Assembly (NCBI RefSeq): GCF_030445035.2
Contig: NC_080680.1
Span: 116,958,228-117,022,227 of the forward strand
Source: Dasypus novemcinctus
Lineage: Eukaryota > Chordata > Mammalia > Cingulata > Dasypodidae
Direction: 5' to 3'
Length of the DNA: 64,000 nt
In this document: positions 58,001 to 62,487 of the stretch, piece after piece
Layout of the letters: the number at the start of each line of letters is the position of its first letter
Numbering within the stretch: position 1 is the stretch's first letter
Program-made: the position numbers and the translations under genes
Notes under the pieces: model-generated
Told to the model about the DNA's origin: nothing
Databases searched by the model: none
The model's input: the letters and a program-made list of their open reading frames with translations, nothing else

Positions 58001-59316
58001 AGCCCACTCAGACCTATTCTTCCCCATCTCAGCTAATGGCAACTCCATATTTCTAACTACCAAAGACAAAAATCTTAGCGTTATCTTCACTCCTTTCTAG
58101 CTCTAATACCCAACAACCAATCTGTCAGCCTCTTCTGTTAGATCTACCCTGTATATGCACATCAAGTTTTACATCTTCCCACTATTCTTTTCTACCACAT
58201 TTATCCAAAGGCTATCATTTAGACCACCTACTAACTGGATTCCCTGCTTCTTCCCTTGGCCCCTTAGTTTATCCTTAAAATAAGAGCTAAAACAGTCTTG
58301 TTAAAAACATAAACAATGTCACTTCTCTGCTCAACCAATGCCAGTGGCTTCCCATGTCACTTGGAATAAAGGTTAAAGTCTCGCAAAACTCGACATAAGC
58401 CTGTACCCCCTTAACACTCTGCATTGCTACTATTCAGTGCTCACCAGCTACACTGATAATGCTTTTCCAAAATGACAGGCCCTTGGGCAACTGCTGCTCT
58501 TTCTGCCTGAAATACTTCAACCCACTGCACTCCCCACCCAATCTACCTATCTCGCTCATTCTCTGATTTCCTACAGGTCTTCAAATATCACCCTAACAAG
58601 GGCTTCGATGGCTATCCAATTTGGATTCTAAACTCCATTCCTCTTAGGTACACAGTGGTTGTACCCTAGGACAAACAACTATAACTGCAACTGGCCCATA
58701 GTAGGCAACTCAATAAATATTAAATGGAAAAATATACACTAGTGGCAAATTTCTTATTTGCTTACCTCAACCATATTTTTTTCCAGCTCTTTACGTTTGT
58801 TTTCCTCGCTTCCCAGATTTTTTTTCTTGAGATCAAAGGCACTTTGAGATTTAGTATTAACTCGCTGAGCCTCTGCAAGAGCATCTTCTAAAGAACGTAG
58901 TATACCTCCAATTTCCTATAATCAAATGCATCCAATTTTACATTTTTTAAAAAGCTATTTCAGTATACTACTTTAAGATTCAACTATTTAATAAGGAAGA
59001 CAATGCCCAGGAAATCTTCAATACTTGTATAAAACAGTAAAATTTTTTTCACACTAAAGTATGTCATCTGTAATGTTCTGACCTTATCTTTTCTTTTTTC
59101 CAAATCTTCTATTTCATGATTAAGTGCTTTTATTTTTTTATCATTCTCAGACAACTCTTCTTGAAGCTTTATAACTTTATCCTGCATTTCCTTTAACTCT
59201 TCAGCTGAGCGTTCTTTGGTATTTTCAGCCAGTAAAAACTGATATGCAATATATAAACGACTCAAATGTTCTATTTCTCTCATTACTTTCTGATACTCCA
59301 AATAGGAAGATCTTTC
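18005..59316 (-). CDS. SMC2: SMC2, condensin ATPase subunit (18 coding exons, 5' end outside window)
   Basis: SMC2 pairs with SMC4 through its hinge to form the ATPase core of condensins I and II, which extrude DNA loops and compact chromosomes in mitosis. Coding exons in transcript order are 59316-59083, 58915-58766, 55674-55441, 53904-53745, 53303-53186, 52079-51941, 51577-51458, 49678-49474, 47439-47304, 44768-44644, 42978-42785, 41887-41744, 37581-37387, 36478-36278, 34249-34133, 27586-27426, 19398-19251 and 18163-18005. They total 2,940 nt (979 codons plus stop), in phase at every junction, equal to human residues 213-1191. Order: N-terminal arm coiled coil, hinge (exons 6-8), C-terminal arm, C-terminal head with LSGGQR and Walker B ILDEVD. 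Walker A lies off the right edge. Introns and unbroken phase rule out a processed pseudogene. Oddities are a GC donor after exon 13 and a TGA six codons before the ancestral end. Confidence 0.97.
18164..19250 (-). other. SMC2: SMC2 last intron
   Basis: GT-AG intron, no recognised repeat. A perfect 8-bp hairpin with a 4-nt loop (GTTGCTAT..ATAGCAAC) lies at 18771-18790. Confidence 0.85.
19251..19398 (-). CDS. SMC2: SMC2 window exon 17, Walker B (residues ~1090-1139)
   Basis: The exon completes Arg1090, then reads [20 protein letters not shown] to LRTHFTHSQ. Walker B is IYILDEVD, with Asp1113 and catalytic Glu1114, followed by the D-loop AALD. All key ATPase residues are intact. The acceptor is TTCTTAG|GTCTTT and the donor CAG|GTAAGA. 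Confidence 0.97.
19399..21185 (-). other. SMC2: SMC2 intron 16, repeat-poor part
   Basis: AT-rich sequence without recognised genes. A small mixed (CA)n/(TA)n tract is at 20040-20090. Confidence 0.7.
22345..22870 (-). mobile_element. Lineage L1 3' UTR inserted into the older L1
   Basis: The minus strand matches the 3' UTR at 32300-32850 and 40148-40376 (shared blocks such as AACCATTGACCATGAGGTGC, and the G-rich tract GGGGGGAGGAGTGGAGTG). It interrupts the older L1 between its ...CCCATTGTACAGTTTGTC and GTGCTTTGGGTGT segments. The 170-codon open frame at 22175-22687 spans this junction and is not a gene. Confidence 0.75.
24490..25165 (+). repeat. Unassigned LTR-like insertion, ~670 bp
   Basis: A GC-richer block splits the old L1 between TTATTTCGTTGA and CAGTTCCTTTCTCTC. 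It runs from about TATTTATGAATTCCAAAAACAG to GCTGACTAATACAG. The final CTGACTAATACAG matches the ends of several eutherian repeats. Open frames inside have no retroviral motif that I can see. Confidence 0.45.
27426..27586 (-). CDS. SMC2: SMC2 window exon 16, ABC signature (residues ~1037-1090)
   Basis: Residues [20 protein letters not shown] to [11 protein letters not shown], plus the first two bases of an Arg codon, lie in the C-terminal head. LSGGQR (1085-1090) is the ABC signature that contacts ATP bound to the SMC4 head. The acceptor is TATCCAG|GTGAAC and the donor CAGAG|GTGAGT. This exon is isolated between 6.5-kb and 8-kb introns filled with L1. Confidence 0.97.
27587..29205 (-). other. 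SMC2: SMC2 intron 15, proximal part
   Basis: Mostly unique AT-rich sequence. It includes the hAT-like repeat at 27690-27880 and a (TG)n/(CA)n tract at 28504-28575. Confidence 0.65.
27690..27880 (+). repeat. hAT-Charlie-like MER element
   Basis: The order GCTATGACCCATAGAACAAATT, CGTTCATTTAGGTATTA.TATCTATGGCTG, TACAGCAGCAGAGTAGTTGC, ATATTTACTGTCAGATACTTTACAGAAA and CAAGCCCTGCT follows a common non-autonomous eutherian DNA transposon. The subfamily is not determined. Confidence 0.5.
29213..29606 (+). mobile_element. Dimeric tRNA-derived SINE
   Basis: Two tRNA-like heads are present: GGAGGTCCCAGGTTTGGTTC near 29258 and GAGGATCCAGGTTTGGTTCC near 29457, each followed by a DAS-like body. The whole ends in AAATAAATCTT plus an A-run. 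The bounding sequences AAAACATAA (29202-29210 and ~29603-29611) look like one target duplication, so both halves were inserted together. Confidence 0.7.
29640..29790 (+). repeat. MIR SINE, 3' part
   Basis: TGAGAAATAAATGAGAAAGTCAACATAAATG followed by GTGCATGATACCTAATAAGCACTCAATAAATGTTA fits the MIR core and tail, diverged. Confidence 0.65.
30001..32846 (+). mobile_element. 5'-truncated lineage L1 with very long 3' UTR
   Basis: The element begins in the last codons of ORF2 (AATCCAAATGTCCATCAACAG, then TACACACAATGGAATACTAC). About 200 bp later a ~2.6-kb, GC-rich, G-skewed 3' UTR begins and runs to ACCTCATATTTTTTTAATG and an A-rich tail. A perfect 13-bp target duplication, AAAAAGATAGACA, flanks it (29988-30000 and 32847-32859), proving one retrotransposition event. 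Open frames inside, such as 32300-32614 and 30604-31034, are UTR noise. Confidence 0.88.
32860..34132 (-). other. SMC2: SMC2 intron 15, distal part
   Basis: AT-rich sequence including a MIR at 33390-33545. Otherwise nothing recognised. Confidence 0.65.
33390..33545 (+). repeat. MIR SINE
   Basis: CTTCACCTTTCTAAGATTTGG, TTTCCTCATCAATAAAATGGGGATAATAA and the following A/T-rich decay match the MIR core, sense on plus. Confidence 0.75.
34133..34249 (-). CDS. SMC2: SMC2 window exon 15 (residues ~998-1036)
   Basis: Thirty-nine codons run from [20 protein letters not shown] to [12 protein letters not shown], the last turns of the arm leading into the C-terminal head lobe. The acceptor is CTTACTAG|TATAAT and the donor AAG|GTATTT, both phase 0. 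Confidence 0.96.
34530..35080 (+). repeat. L2 LINE, 3' part
   Basis: The text AAGGTCCTACATAATTTGGTC, CTCTCTGATTTCATC, TCAAATGCTCTTCCTTTATATATGAC and TCAGACATCACCCCTTCAGAAGGACCTTCTC follows the L2 3' end (analogous to that at 58330-58735). The frames at 34578-34876 are part of it. Confidence 0.75.
35081..36277 (-). other. SMC2: SMC2 intron 14, remaining part
   Basis: AT-rich sequence with no recognised gene. The 138-codon frame at 36074-36490 on plus is antisense to exon 14 and is a shadow. Confidence 0.65.
36278..36478 (-). CDS. SMC2: SMC2 window exon 14 (residues ~931-997)
   Basis: Sixty-seven codons run from [20 protein letters not shown] to [16 protein letters not shown]. The DWI...HLFG stretch and [11 protein letters not shown] mark the coil returning to the head. 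The acceptor is GTTTTTAG|GTATCC and the donor CGG|GTAAGT. Confidence 0.97.
36479..37386 (-). other. SMC2: SMC2 intron 13 (GC-AG)
   Basis: Transcript-sense start is GCACGT and end is TTTTTAG. It contains a long (AT)n tract at 36954-36998 and an A21 run at 37323-37343 (T-run in the transcript, 44-64 nt after the donor). Confidence 0.85.
36954..36998. repeat. (AT)n microsatellite
   Basis: About 22 uninterrupted AT dinucleotides, preceded by GTGCGCGC, an alternating purine-pyrimidine tract. Confidence 0.98.
37387..37581 (-). CDS. SMC2: SMC2 window exon 13, with GC donor (residues ~866-930)
   Basis: Sixty-five codons run from [20 protein letters not shown] to [13 protein letters not shown], in the C-terminal arm. 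The acceptor is TTTCAG|GAGTCA. The donor reads AAG|GCACGT. No GT keeps the frame here: the next exon starts phase 0 with [10 protein letters not shown], and using the GT four bases on would shift it. A DAS SINE in gene orientation ends 49 bp upstream of the acceptor. The exon is a multiple of three with phase 0 at both ends, so skipping it would only shorten the coil. Confidence 0.95.
37631..38047 (-). mobile_element. DAS SINE in SMC2 orientation
   Basis: Full-length in minus orientation: it starts GGAAGCGGATTTGGCCCAAC and ends AAATAAATCTTAA plus A12. The 11-bp target duplication AACACGTAGAT (37620-37630) / AACATGTAGAT (38048-38058) has one mismatch. Its 3' tail is 49 bp from the acceptor of SMC2 exon 13. 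Overlapping open frames at 37691-38056 are SINE noise. Confidence 0.93.
38090..38790 (+). mobile_element. Possible retroposed unit with L1-like 5' end and A-rich 3' end
   Basis: It opens ACTTCCGGGCAAGATGGC, a typical L1-type 5' UTR start, and ~700 bp later ends in a mixed A-run (38762-38788). The intervening sequence is not recognised. It may be a 3'-truncated or spliced L1 transcript copy or another retroposon. No target duplication was identified. Confidence 0.35.
38791..39845 (-). other. SMC2: SMC2 intron 12, AT-rich part
   Basis: No recognised repeat or gene. Confidence 0.6.
39848..39965 (+). mobile_element. Short tRNA-head SINE (first of a pair)
   Basis: GGGAGTGGATAGGGATCAAG to GGTTACCAGTGGCCCCT, followed by an A/C-rich tail (CAAACAAA repeats). 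It has only the tRNA-like head plus tail, without the DAS body. Confidence 0.7.
39971..40056 (+). mobile_element. Short tRNA-head SINE (second of a pair)
   Basis: GGGGAGTCAATGTGGCTCAG to GGGTTCAATTCCCAGCCCCT plus A11. Boxes A (TGGCTCAGTGC) and B (GGTTCAATTCC) are intact, as in a Pol III promoter. Confidence 0.75.
40148..40376 (+). mobile_element. Lineage L1, last ~230 bp
   Basis: It is nearly identical in order to 32660-32846 (CATGAGGTGCAGTGGTGCTC, the G-rich tract, ACCTCATATTTTTTTAATG). It ends in an A-rich tail and is flanked by AAGCACTTTCC (40137-40147) and AAGTACTTTCC (40377-40387), a target duplication with one mismatch. Confidence 0.88.
40388..41743 (-). other. SMC2: SMC2 intron 12, near exon 12
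   Basis: Mostly AT-rich; a GC-richer block lies at 41130-41460 with no recognised family. The open frames at 41041-41381 fall in this block and lack known motifs. Confidence 0.55.
41744..41887 (-). CDS. SMC2: SMC2 window exon 12 (residues ~818-865)
   Basis: Forty-eight codons run from [20 protein letters not shown] to [10 protein letters not shown] in the C-terminal arm. The acceptor is TTCTAG|GAAGTT and the donor AAA|GTAAGA, both phase 0. Confidence 0.96.
41888..42784 (-). other. SMC2: SMC2 intron 11
   Basis: AT-rich GT-AG intron, nothing recognised. Confidence 0.75.
42785..42978 (-). CDS. SMC2: SMC2 window exon 11 (residues ~753-817)
   Basis: Residues [20 protein letters not shown] to [10 protein letters not shown] form a highly charged coiled coil ([15 protein letters not shown]). 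The acceptor is TATGCAG|AGGAAA and the donor CAG|GTAATA. Confidence 0.96.
43194..43606 (+). mobile_element. DAS SINE, full-length
   Basis: Starts GGGAAGCGGACATGGCTCAA; box B is GGTTCGATCCC; ends AAATAAATCTTT plus A10. Target duplication CTAAAAAGA (43185-43193 and 43607-43615) is exact. The frames on the minus strand (43163-43631) are SINE noise. Confidence 0.95.
43620..44643 (-). other. SMC2: SMC2 intron 10, with old L1 debris
   Basis: AT-rich. About 44200-44580 (AAACGCAAATTAATAATGC..., CCCTATTTAGATATACCCTGA) resembles a decayed sense L1 ORF2 3' region. Confidence 0.5.
44644..44768 (-). CDS. SMC2: SMC2 window exon 10 (residues ~711-753)
   Basis: Residues [20 protein letters not shown] to ELDALKQII continue the C-terminal arm. 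The acceptor is TGAAAAG|GTATCG, with the first base completing Lys711. The donor is ATTG|GTAAAA, with Glu753 completed by the next exon. The preceding upstream intron of about 2.5 kb carries an L1 5'-end piece and two short SINEs. Confidence 0.95.
44769..46335 (-). other. SMC2: SMC2 intron 9, near exon 10
   Basis: AT-rich sequence with no recognised repeats or genes. Confidence 0.65.
46340..46440 (+). repeat. L2 LINE, extreme 3' end
   Basis: GTGTATCCCCCGTTTCTAGA...ACTTTGCATATAGGAGGTAC then GAACAAATATTTATTGAATA is the L2 tail. Confidence 0.75.
46585..46755 (+). mobile_element. L1-like 5' end fragment
   Basis: CAGCTCTGATCAAGATGGCA followed by CTCCATTCCCCTAAGAGGC looks like the first bases of an L1 5' UTR different from that at 59887. 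It stops where a short SINE begins. Confidence 0.4.
46757..46921 (+). mobile_element. Two short tRNA-head SINEs in tandem
   Basis: Two heads are present: AGTGGTTGAGTGCCTGCTTC...GTACCTCC with a CAAACAAA tail, then GATGTAGCTCAGGGGTTGAG...GTACCTCC plus A8. Box B-like GGTTCAATCCC is intact in the second. The same arrangement occurs at 39848-40056. Confidence 0.7.
47304..47439 (-). CDS. SMC2: SMC2 window exon 9 (residues ~666-711)
   Basis: Residues [20 protein letters not shown] to [10 protein letters not shown] leave the hinge and start the C-terminal arm coiled coil. The exon starts with two bases of Gly666 and ends with two bases of Lys711. The acceptor is TGTTAG|GTGCTC and the donor AAA|GTAAGA. 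Confidence 0.96.
47650..48000 (+). repeat. Old LTR-like mammalian repeat
   Basis: TGGCCAATGAAATATGAACT, ATAAACTTGTCTTAAGCCATTGAC and TGTTTGTTACATTATAACCTGG resemble the 3' parts of ancient mammalian LTR-type repeats. The family is uncertain. Confidence 0.45.
48358..48555 (+). repeat. MIR SINE
   Basis: AGTATAGCTCACTGGTTCAG, CCAGGCTTTGCCACTTAACT and CTACCTCACAGAGTCATTTTAAGAATTAAG are the MIR head, core and 3' part. Confidence 0.8.
48620..48750 (+). repeat. MER5A-like hAT-Charlie element
   Basis: GAGCACTTGAAATGTGGCTA, AACTGAGGGATTGTTTTCT and TTCACATGTGACTTATGG match the non-autonomous MER5A pattern, including the terminal phrase on chromosomes of all eutherians. Confidence 0.6.
49380..49408 (+). 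repeat. G-rich tract
   Basis: A run of AGGGGGGTGGGGGGGGGTTG followed by CGGTGGCGG, 66-95 bp on the intron side of the exon 8 donor. In SMC2 RNA it is C-rich; in DNA the template strand carries the guanines. Confidence 0.95.
49474..49678 (-). CDS. SMC2: SMC2 window exon 8, hinge part 3 (residues ~598-666)
   Basis: This exon has 68 codons plus one base, from [20 protein letters not shown] to the glycine-rich hinge end [16 protein letters not shown], whose last glycine is split with exon 9. The glycines of this closing motif lie at the hinge dimer interface in known SMC structures. The acceptor is CCCTAG|GTTGGC and the donor GGAG|GTAAGT. A run of cytosines in transcript sense (G-rich on plus, 49380-49408) follows about 66 nt into the intron. 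Confidence 0.97.
49679..51457 (-). other. SMC2: SMC2 intron 7
   Basis: No mobile element recognised. It holds a (TA)n(TG)n tract at 49739-49770 and (CAG)6 at 50298-50315. This is the longest repeat-poor intron stretch here. Confidence 0.65.
51458..51577 (-). CDS. SMC2: SMC2 window exon 7, hinge part 2 (residues ~558-597)
   Basis: Forty codons read [20 protein letters not shown] to [11 protein letters not shown]. This is the hinge core, with the [10 protein letters not shown] strand found in SMC hinges. The acceptor is TTTTAG|GTCACT and the donor CTT|GTAAGT, both phase 0. Confidence 0.97.
51578..51940 (-). other. SMC2: SMC2 intron 6
   Basis: GT-AG, 363 bp, nothing recognised. Confidence 0.85.
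51941..52079 (-). CDS. SMC2: SMC2 window exon 6, hinge part 1 (residues ~511-557)
   Basis: This exon codes [20 protein letters not shown] to [10 protein letters not shown], the first part of the SMC hinge, the domain that binds the SMC4 hinge. The VKGLVA and [17 protein letters not shown] motifs are typical of eukaryotic SMC2. The acceptor is TTTTAG|GGATCC and the donor GAG|GTAAAT. A DAS SINE sits about 270 bp upstream in the preceding intron. Confidence 0.97.
52351..52832 (+). mobile_element. DAS SINE with 3' transduced flank
   Basis: The full SINE (GGGAAGCGGACTTGGCCCAG to AAATAAATCTTTTT plus an A/T-rich tail) ends near 52800. It is followed by CAATCTGCTCTACAGTACC...CAT and a second A-run. 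The exact 15-bp target duplication AAAAAACCCATGTAT lies at 52336-52350 and 52833-52847, outside the extra ~30 bp, so SINE and extra sequence inserted as one unit. Confidence 0.93.
52848..53185 (-). other. SMC2: SMC2 intron 5, remainder
   Basis: AT-rich, no recognised feature. Confidence 0.75.
53186..53303 (-). CDS. SMC2: SMC2 window exon 5 (residues ~472-511)
   Basis: Residues [17 protein letters not shown] to [10 protein letters not shown] complete the arm as it approaches the hinge. The exon opens with the last two bases of Glu472 and closes with the first two of Lys511. The acceptor is CTGTTCAG|AAAACA and the donor CAA|GTAAGA. The conserved ARFPNL.FAYKDP segment marks entry into the hinge. 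Confidence 0.96.
53304..53744 (-). other. SMC2: SMC2 intron 4
   Basis: AT-rich GT-AG intron, nothing recognised. Confidence 0.85.
53745..53904 (-). CDS. SMC2: SMC2 window exon 4 (residues ~419-472)
   Basis: This exon has 53 codons plus one base, from [20 protein letters not shown] to MRKLNYE, and is dense Lys/Glu coiled coil. The acceptor is CTCCTAG|GCTCAG. The donor is GAAG|GTTTGC, which lacks the usual purine-rich +3/+4 bases and looks weak. The next exon begins AA, completing Glu472, so the phase is consistent. Confidence 0.95.
53905..55440 (-). other. SMC2: SMC2 intron 3
   Basis: AT-rich; contains only the short SINE at 54203-54279. Confidence 0.75.
54203..54279 (+). mobile_element. Short tRNA-head SINE
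   Basis: GGAGGGAGTGAGTGTAGCTC to CTGGTACCTCCT plus A9. Part of the anticodon arm is lost (AGCACATCCAAGGTTCCAGG), compared with the copies at 39971 and 46836. Confidence 0.7.
55441..55674 (-). CDS. SMC2: SMC2 window exon 3 (residues ~341-418)
   Basis: Seventy-eight codons from [18 protein letters not shown] to [13 protein letters not shown] form the middle of the N-terminal arm. The glycine-containing stretch [16 protein letters not shown] interrupts the heptads. The acceptor is CTAAAG|GACTCT and the donor CAG|GTAAAG, both phase 0. Only a few conservative differences from the human protein are visible. Confidence 0.96.
56240..56700 (-). repeat. L2 LINE, 3' part (antisense)
   Basis: On plus it reads TATTAGGTGCTTACTTTATACCAGGCACTC, GGGAAGGCCTTGGTGAGATGAC and GGTCTTGTAGGCCATGGTAA, the reverse of the L2 3' end. 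The frame at 56387-56605 is within it. Confidence 0.8.
57340..58735 (+). repeat. L2 LINE, 3' part (sense)
   Basis: Among the recognisable L2 phrases are GATGACACTCAAATTTATAT, CTTCTCTGCTCAACCAATGC, CAGTGGCTTCCCATGTCACT, TCTTTCTGCCTGAAATACTT and the tail GCCCATAGTAGGCAACTCAATAAATATT. About 1.4 kb of continuous, decayed ORF2 3' end. The frame at 57795-58100 lies inside. Confidence 0.85.
58766..58915 (-). CDS. SMC2: SMC2 window exon 2 (residues ~291-340)
   Basis: Fifty codons starting [17 protein letters not shown] and ending ELEKNMVE continue the N-terminal arm coiled coil. The acceptor is TATAG|GAAATT and the donor GAG|GTAAGC; both are phase 0. The intron to exon 1 is only 167 bp, the shortest in the gene here. 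Near residues 325-328 the sequence reads GSEEN where human has ACEES, a small change in a variable coil. Confidence 0.95.
59083..59316 (-). CDS. SMC2: SMC2 window exon 1 (human residues ~213-290)
   Basis: This exon has 78 complete codons, opening [20 protein letters not shown] and closing with KRKDK. It is the N-terminal arm coiled coil just after the head, rich in E, K and L heptads. The acceptor is TTTTAG before GAAAGA. The donor is AAG|GTCAGA, a weak but GT-type site. Both ends are phase 0. No further SMC2 exon was found between 59317 and 64000, so the head-encoding exons lie beyond the window. Confidence 0.95.
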
Positions 59317-59886
59317 CTAAAAGAAAGAAGTCATCAAAAAAGGATAATTGAAAAAATACATATTTTTAAACTAATTTGGAAAGAAACAAACTATACCAAT
59401 ATGTATCAAATTCCCCATTCTTTGATATAATAGATTTAGTCTTAGATTAAATAATCATTAATTATAAATTTTGGGAAACTTTAAGTAACATTAGGAGAAC
59501 TCTGCCTTTCTAGGGAGCACTATACCATCTATAATGAATCCTAAAGGGCTATTTTTTTTCTACTATACAATCAGTTGGGATTAACTAATAAACTACATAA
59601 GGTTCAGACTGGTGGTACTAAGAAGCCTACAAAGCCAACCTACACACCATCAATGATACTACTTAATGTATCTTATAGTAGTATTGTCAAGATGCCTACC
59701 CAATATTCATTCATTTAACTATTTACAAATACTCACACATTACTAAACTTGATTCCCAAAACAACCTAATATGGTAGACAAAGTAACAATTAAAATCCCT
59801 AATTTGCATGTGCAGAAACTAAAGTTCTGAGTGATTAAGTGACCTGTCCAAGTTGTCAGATCAGAAAGATGTGGCAAAATCAAATC
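59317..59886 (-). other. SMC2: Intron upstream of window exon 1
   Basis: AT-rich. 59740-59865 on plus (CATGTGCAGAAACTAAAGTTCTGAGTGATTAAGTGACCTGTCCAAG) is a diverged antisense MIR. Confidence 0.65.
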
Positions 59887-61335
59887 AGGTGGAGCAAGAT
59901 GGCAGCGGAGTAAGGAGCTCCTAGAGTAAGCTCTTGCTACAGGGCAGTTAGCAAACACTCAGAGCTCTCTGAAGCAAGCTGAAGCACCTGTTTGGGGGTT
60001 CCAGGAGACCAGAAGAGCATCCTGCAACATCCTTGAAGGAGTGGAAGGAGGAGATTGCCCATCTGCAGAGAAGACTCATAAATTGAGTGCTCCACGCCAC
60101 AGAGGCTGGTGCCCAGTCTCCACTGGAGGCACAAGCCGCCTCAGGAGCTGTTCTGAGGCTGGAATTGAAAGCTCCACTTCCCAAAAATGGGGGAGGAAGA
60201 GACGGTTGGGCACCAATTTCAGGTATTGATGAGTAAATTCAGCGGGCTAGATTATAATCCTGAGAACAACTAAGGTTTGAGCCTGTCCAAGTCAGAAAGA
60301 GGCCAGTAGCCGAGATCTTAACTCCACACCTGGCACAAGGGGCAGTGGGACAGACTGAAAATCACAGTGCTGGCAGGGACTGGTTTCTTTCCATCCAGAT
60401 CATATTGCAGCTTTAGCCTGGGCCCCAGAGCCACCTCCAGCAGGGAGGAAGCTACAGGGCCCTAAACCAGCCTCTCCGGGTAACTGCCAGCCAAGTGGGG
60501 CTGGTGACTGTTCTACTCTGGTGGCCCGAGCCCCCAGGGAGCTTTCTGTGGCTGGAATTGGAAGCTCGATTTCCCAGATACAGGGGAGGAAGAGACGGTT
60601 GGCCGTCAATTTCAGCTACTGGTTGGTGGACTTGGTTGGCAGAGATATAACCCTGGGAATAGCTGGGGTGTCAGCTGGCCCAGGTCAGAAAGAGGCCAAT
60701 AGCTGCCATTTTGACTCTGCCCCCAGCCTGAGGAGAAGCCGGCTGACTGAAACTCTCAGTTTCGGCAAGAACCAGTTTCTTTCACAAAGATCAGCCTGCA
60801 GCCCAAGCCTAGGCTTCGGCTCCGTCTCTGGCAGGGAGAAGGCTGAGGAGTCCTGCAAGAGCCTATACAGGTAACTGCAGATAACTATGCTGGCACAGAT
60901 TGAAAATCAGAAGTCTACCAGGGCAACTGCGGTATTCTTGGACCCACACTGAACCGACTGTTGCTCACAACTGCAGCTCCATCCCCACCCTGGGCAGGGA
61001 AGAAAGGGATGTAAACCTTCATCAGTCTCTCTGGGCAACTACAGTCTACACCTGCACTTGGATTATTCCACACAGCTGTGATTCTGTCCCTACCCCTGGC
61101 AAAGGAGTAAGTTGGAAGAAACTTCAGTGGTCCCTGGCGCAATGAGGGCAGCTTGAGTCTCCACAGCTTACAGCACCAAAATACAGGCTTGGCTCCTACT
61201 GCACAACCAGCAAGGGAGAAAGGATAGGAAGCCCTAAACTAAAGAGAAAAACTGTACCCAGAAAAAAATACTCTAGTAAGCTAGATGTGAAGACACCAAC
61301 CAAAAATTACAATCAACATCAAGAAACAGGAAGCT
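59887..61335 (+). promoter_or_regulatory. L1 5' UTR with tandem units
   Basis: GC-rich (unlike its surroundings) and built from repeats with a ~393-bp period. GCTGGAATTG.AAGCTC...GGGGGAGGAAGAGACGGTTGG recurs at 60158 and 60551, AGTCAGAAAGAGGCCA at ~60290 and ~60684, and GGTAACTGC at ~60479 and ~60870. Two shorter partial units follow to 61140. L1 5' UTRs contain the element's Pol II promoter. The open frames in this stretch are noise. Confidence 0.75.
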
Positions 61336-62289
61336 ATGGCCCAGTTAAAGGAACAAGATAAGCCTCCAGATGACATAAAGGAGTTGAGACAACTAATCAT
61401 AGATGTTCAAACAAATCTCCTTAATAAATTCAATGAAATGGCTAAAGAGATTAAGGATATTAAAAAGACAATGGATGAGCACAAAGAATAATTTGAAAGC
61501 ATGCATAGAAAAACAGCATATCTTATGGGAATGAAAGGTGCAATAAATGAAATTTTAAAAACATTGGAATCATATAATAGCAGATTTGAGGAGGCAGAAG
61601 AAAGGATTGGTGAGCTTGAAGAAATGGCCTCTGGAAGTGAACATACAAAAGAACAAATGAAGAAAAGAATGGAAAAATTTGAACAAGGTCTCAGGGAACT
61701 AAATGACAGAAAAAGGTGTGCAAACATACTTGTCATGGGTGTTCCAGAAGGAAAAGAGAAGGGAAAAGGGGCAGAAGGAATATTTGAAGAAATAATGGTA
61801 GAAAATTTTCCAACCCTATTGAAGGATATAGATATCCATGTCCAAGAAGCACAACGTACTCCCATCTGAAAAAATCCAAATAGACCAACTCCAAGACACA
61901 TACTCATCAGAATGTAAAAGGCCAAAGACAAAGAGTGAATTCTGAGAGCAGCAAGAGAAAAGCAATGCATAACATATAAGGGATATCAAATAAGATTAAG
62001 TGCTGATTTCTCACCAGAAACCATGGAGGCAAGAAGATGGCGGTCTGATATATTTAAGATACAAGAGAAAAACTTCCAGCCAAGAATCTTATATCCAGCA
62101 AGACTGTCTTTCAAAAATGAGGGCGACATTAAAATATTCACAGATAAACAGGAACTGAGAGAATTTCTAAGCATGAGACCAGATTTTCAGGAAATACTAA
62201 AGGATGCGCTAGAGGCTAAAAAGAAAAGACAGGAGAGAGGGGCCTGGAAGAGAGTTAGAAATGAAGATTATATCAATAAAAGTAACTGA
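61336..62289 (+). pseudogene. L1 ORF1, broken
   Basis: The start ATG gives MAQLKEQDKPPDDIKELRQL. The frame meets TAA at about 61489 (GAATAATTT; copy 1 has GAAGAATTT), reopens over 61501-61869 with the coiled coil and RRM-like portion (ANILVMGVPEGKEKGKGAEG), then shifts and ends ...NEDYINKSN at 62289. The C-terminal part contains QPRILYPARLSF, typical of L1 ORF1. Not translatable as one protein. Confidence 0.85.
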
Positions 62290-62487
62290 AAGTATCAAAA
62301 GTGGTGAAAATAAAACATGACAGATGAAACTCAAATAGTCAGGAATAAACTTAACCAATGATGTAAAGCACTTGTATTCAAAAAACTGAAGCTCAATATT
62401 AAAACAAATCAAAAAAGCCCTAAATAACCGGAAGAATATTCCATGATTATGGATTGGAAGACTAAATATCATTAAGATGTCAATTCT

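Larger units (their letters stand above)
55675..58765 (-). other. SMC2: SMC2 intron 2 with two opposed L2 copies
   Basis: It holds an antisense L2 (56240-56700) and a sense L2 (57340-58735). The rest is AT-rich. Confidence 0.75.

Noticed and set aside
18005-59316. SMC2 as a pseudogene
   Set aside because: All 18 exons keep phase and splice signals, and signature and Walker B residues are intact; only the extreme C-terminus is affected.
61407-61970. A 187-codon minus-strand open frame
   Set aside because: It is the antisense of L1 ORF1; the plus-strand frame carries the recognisable protein.
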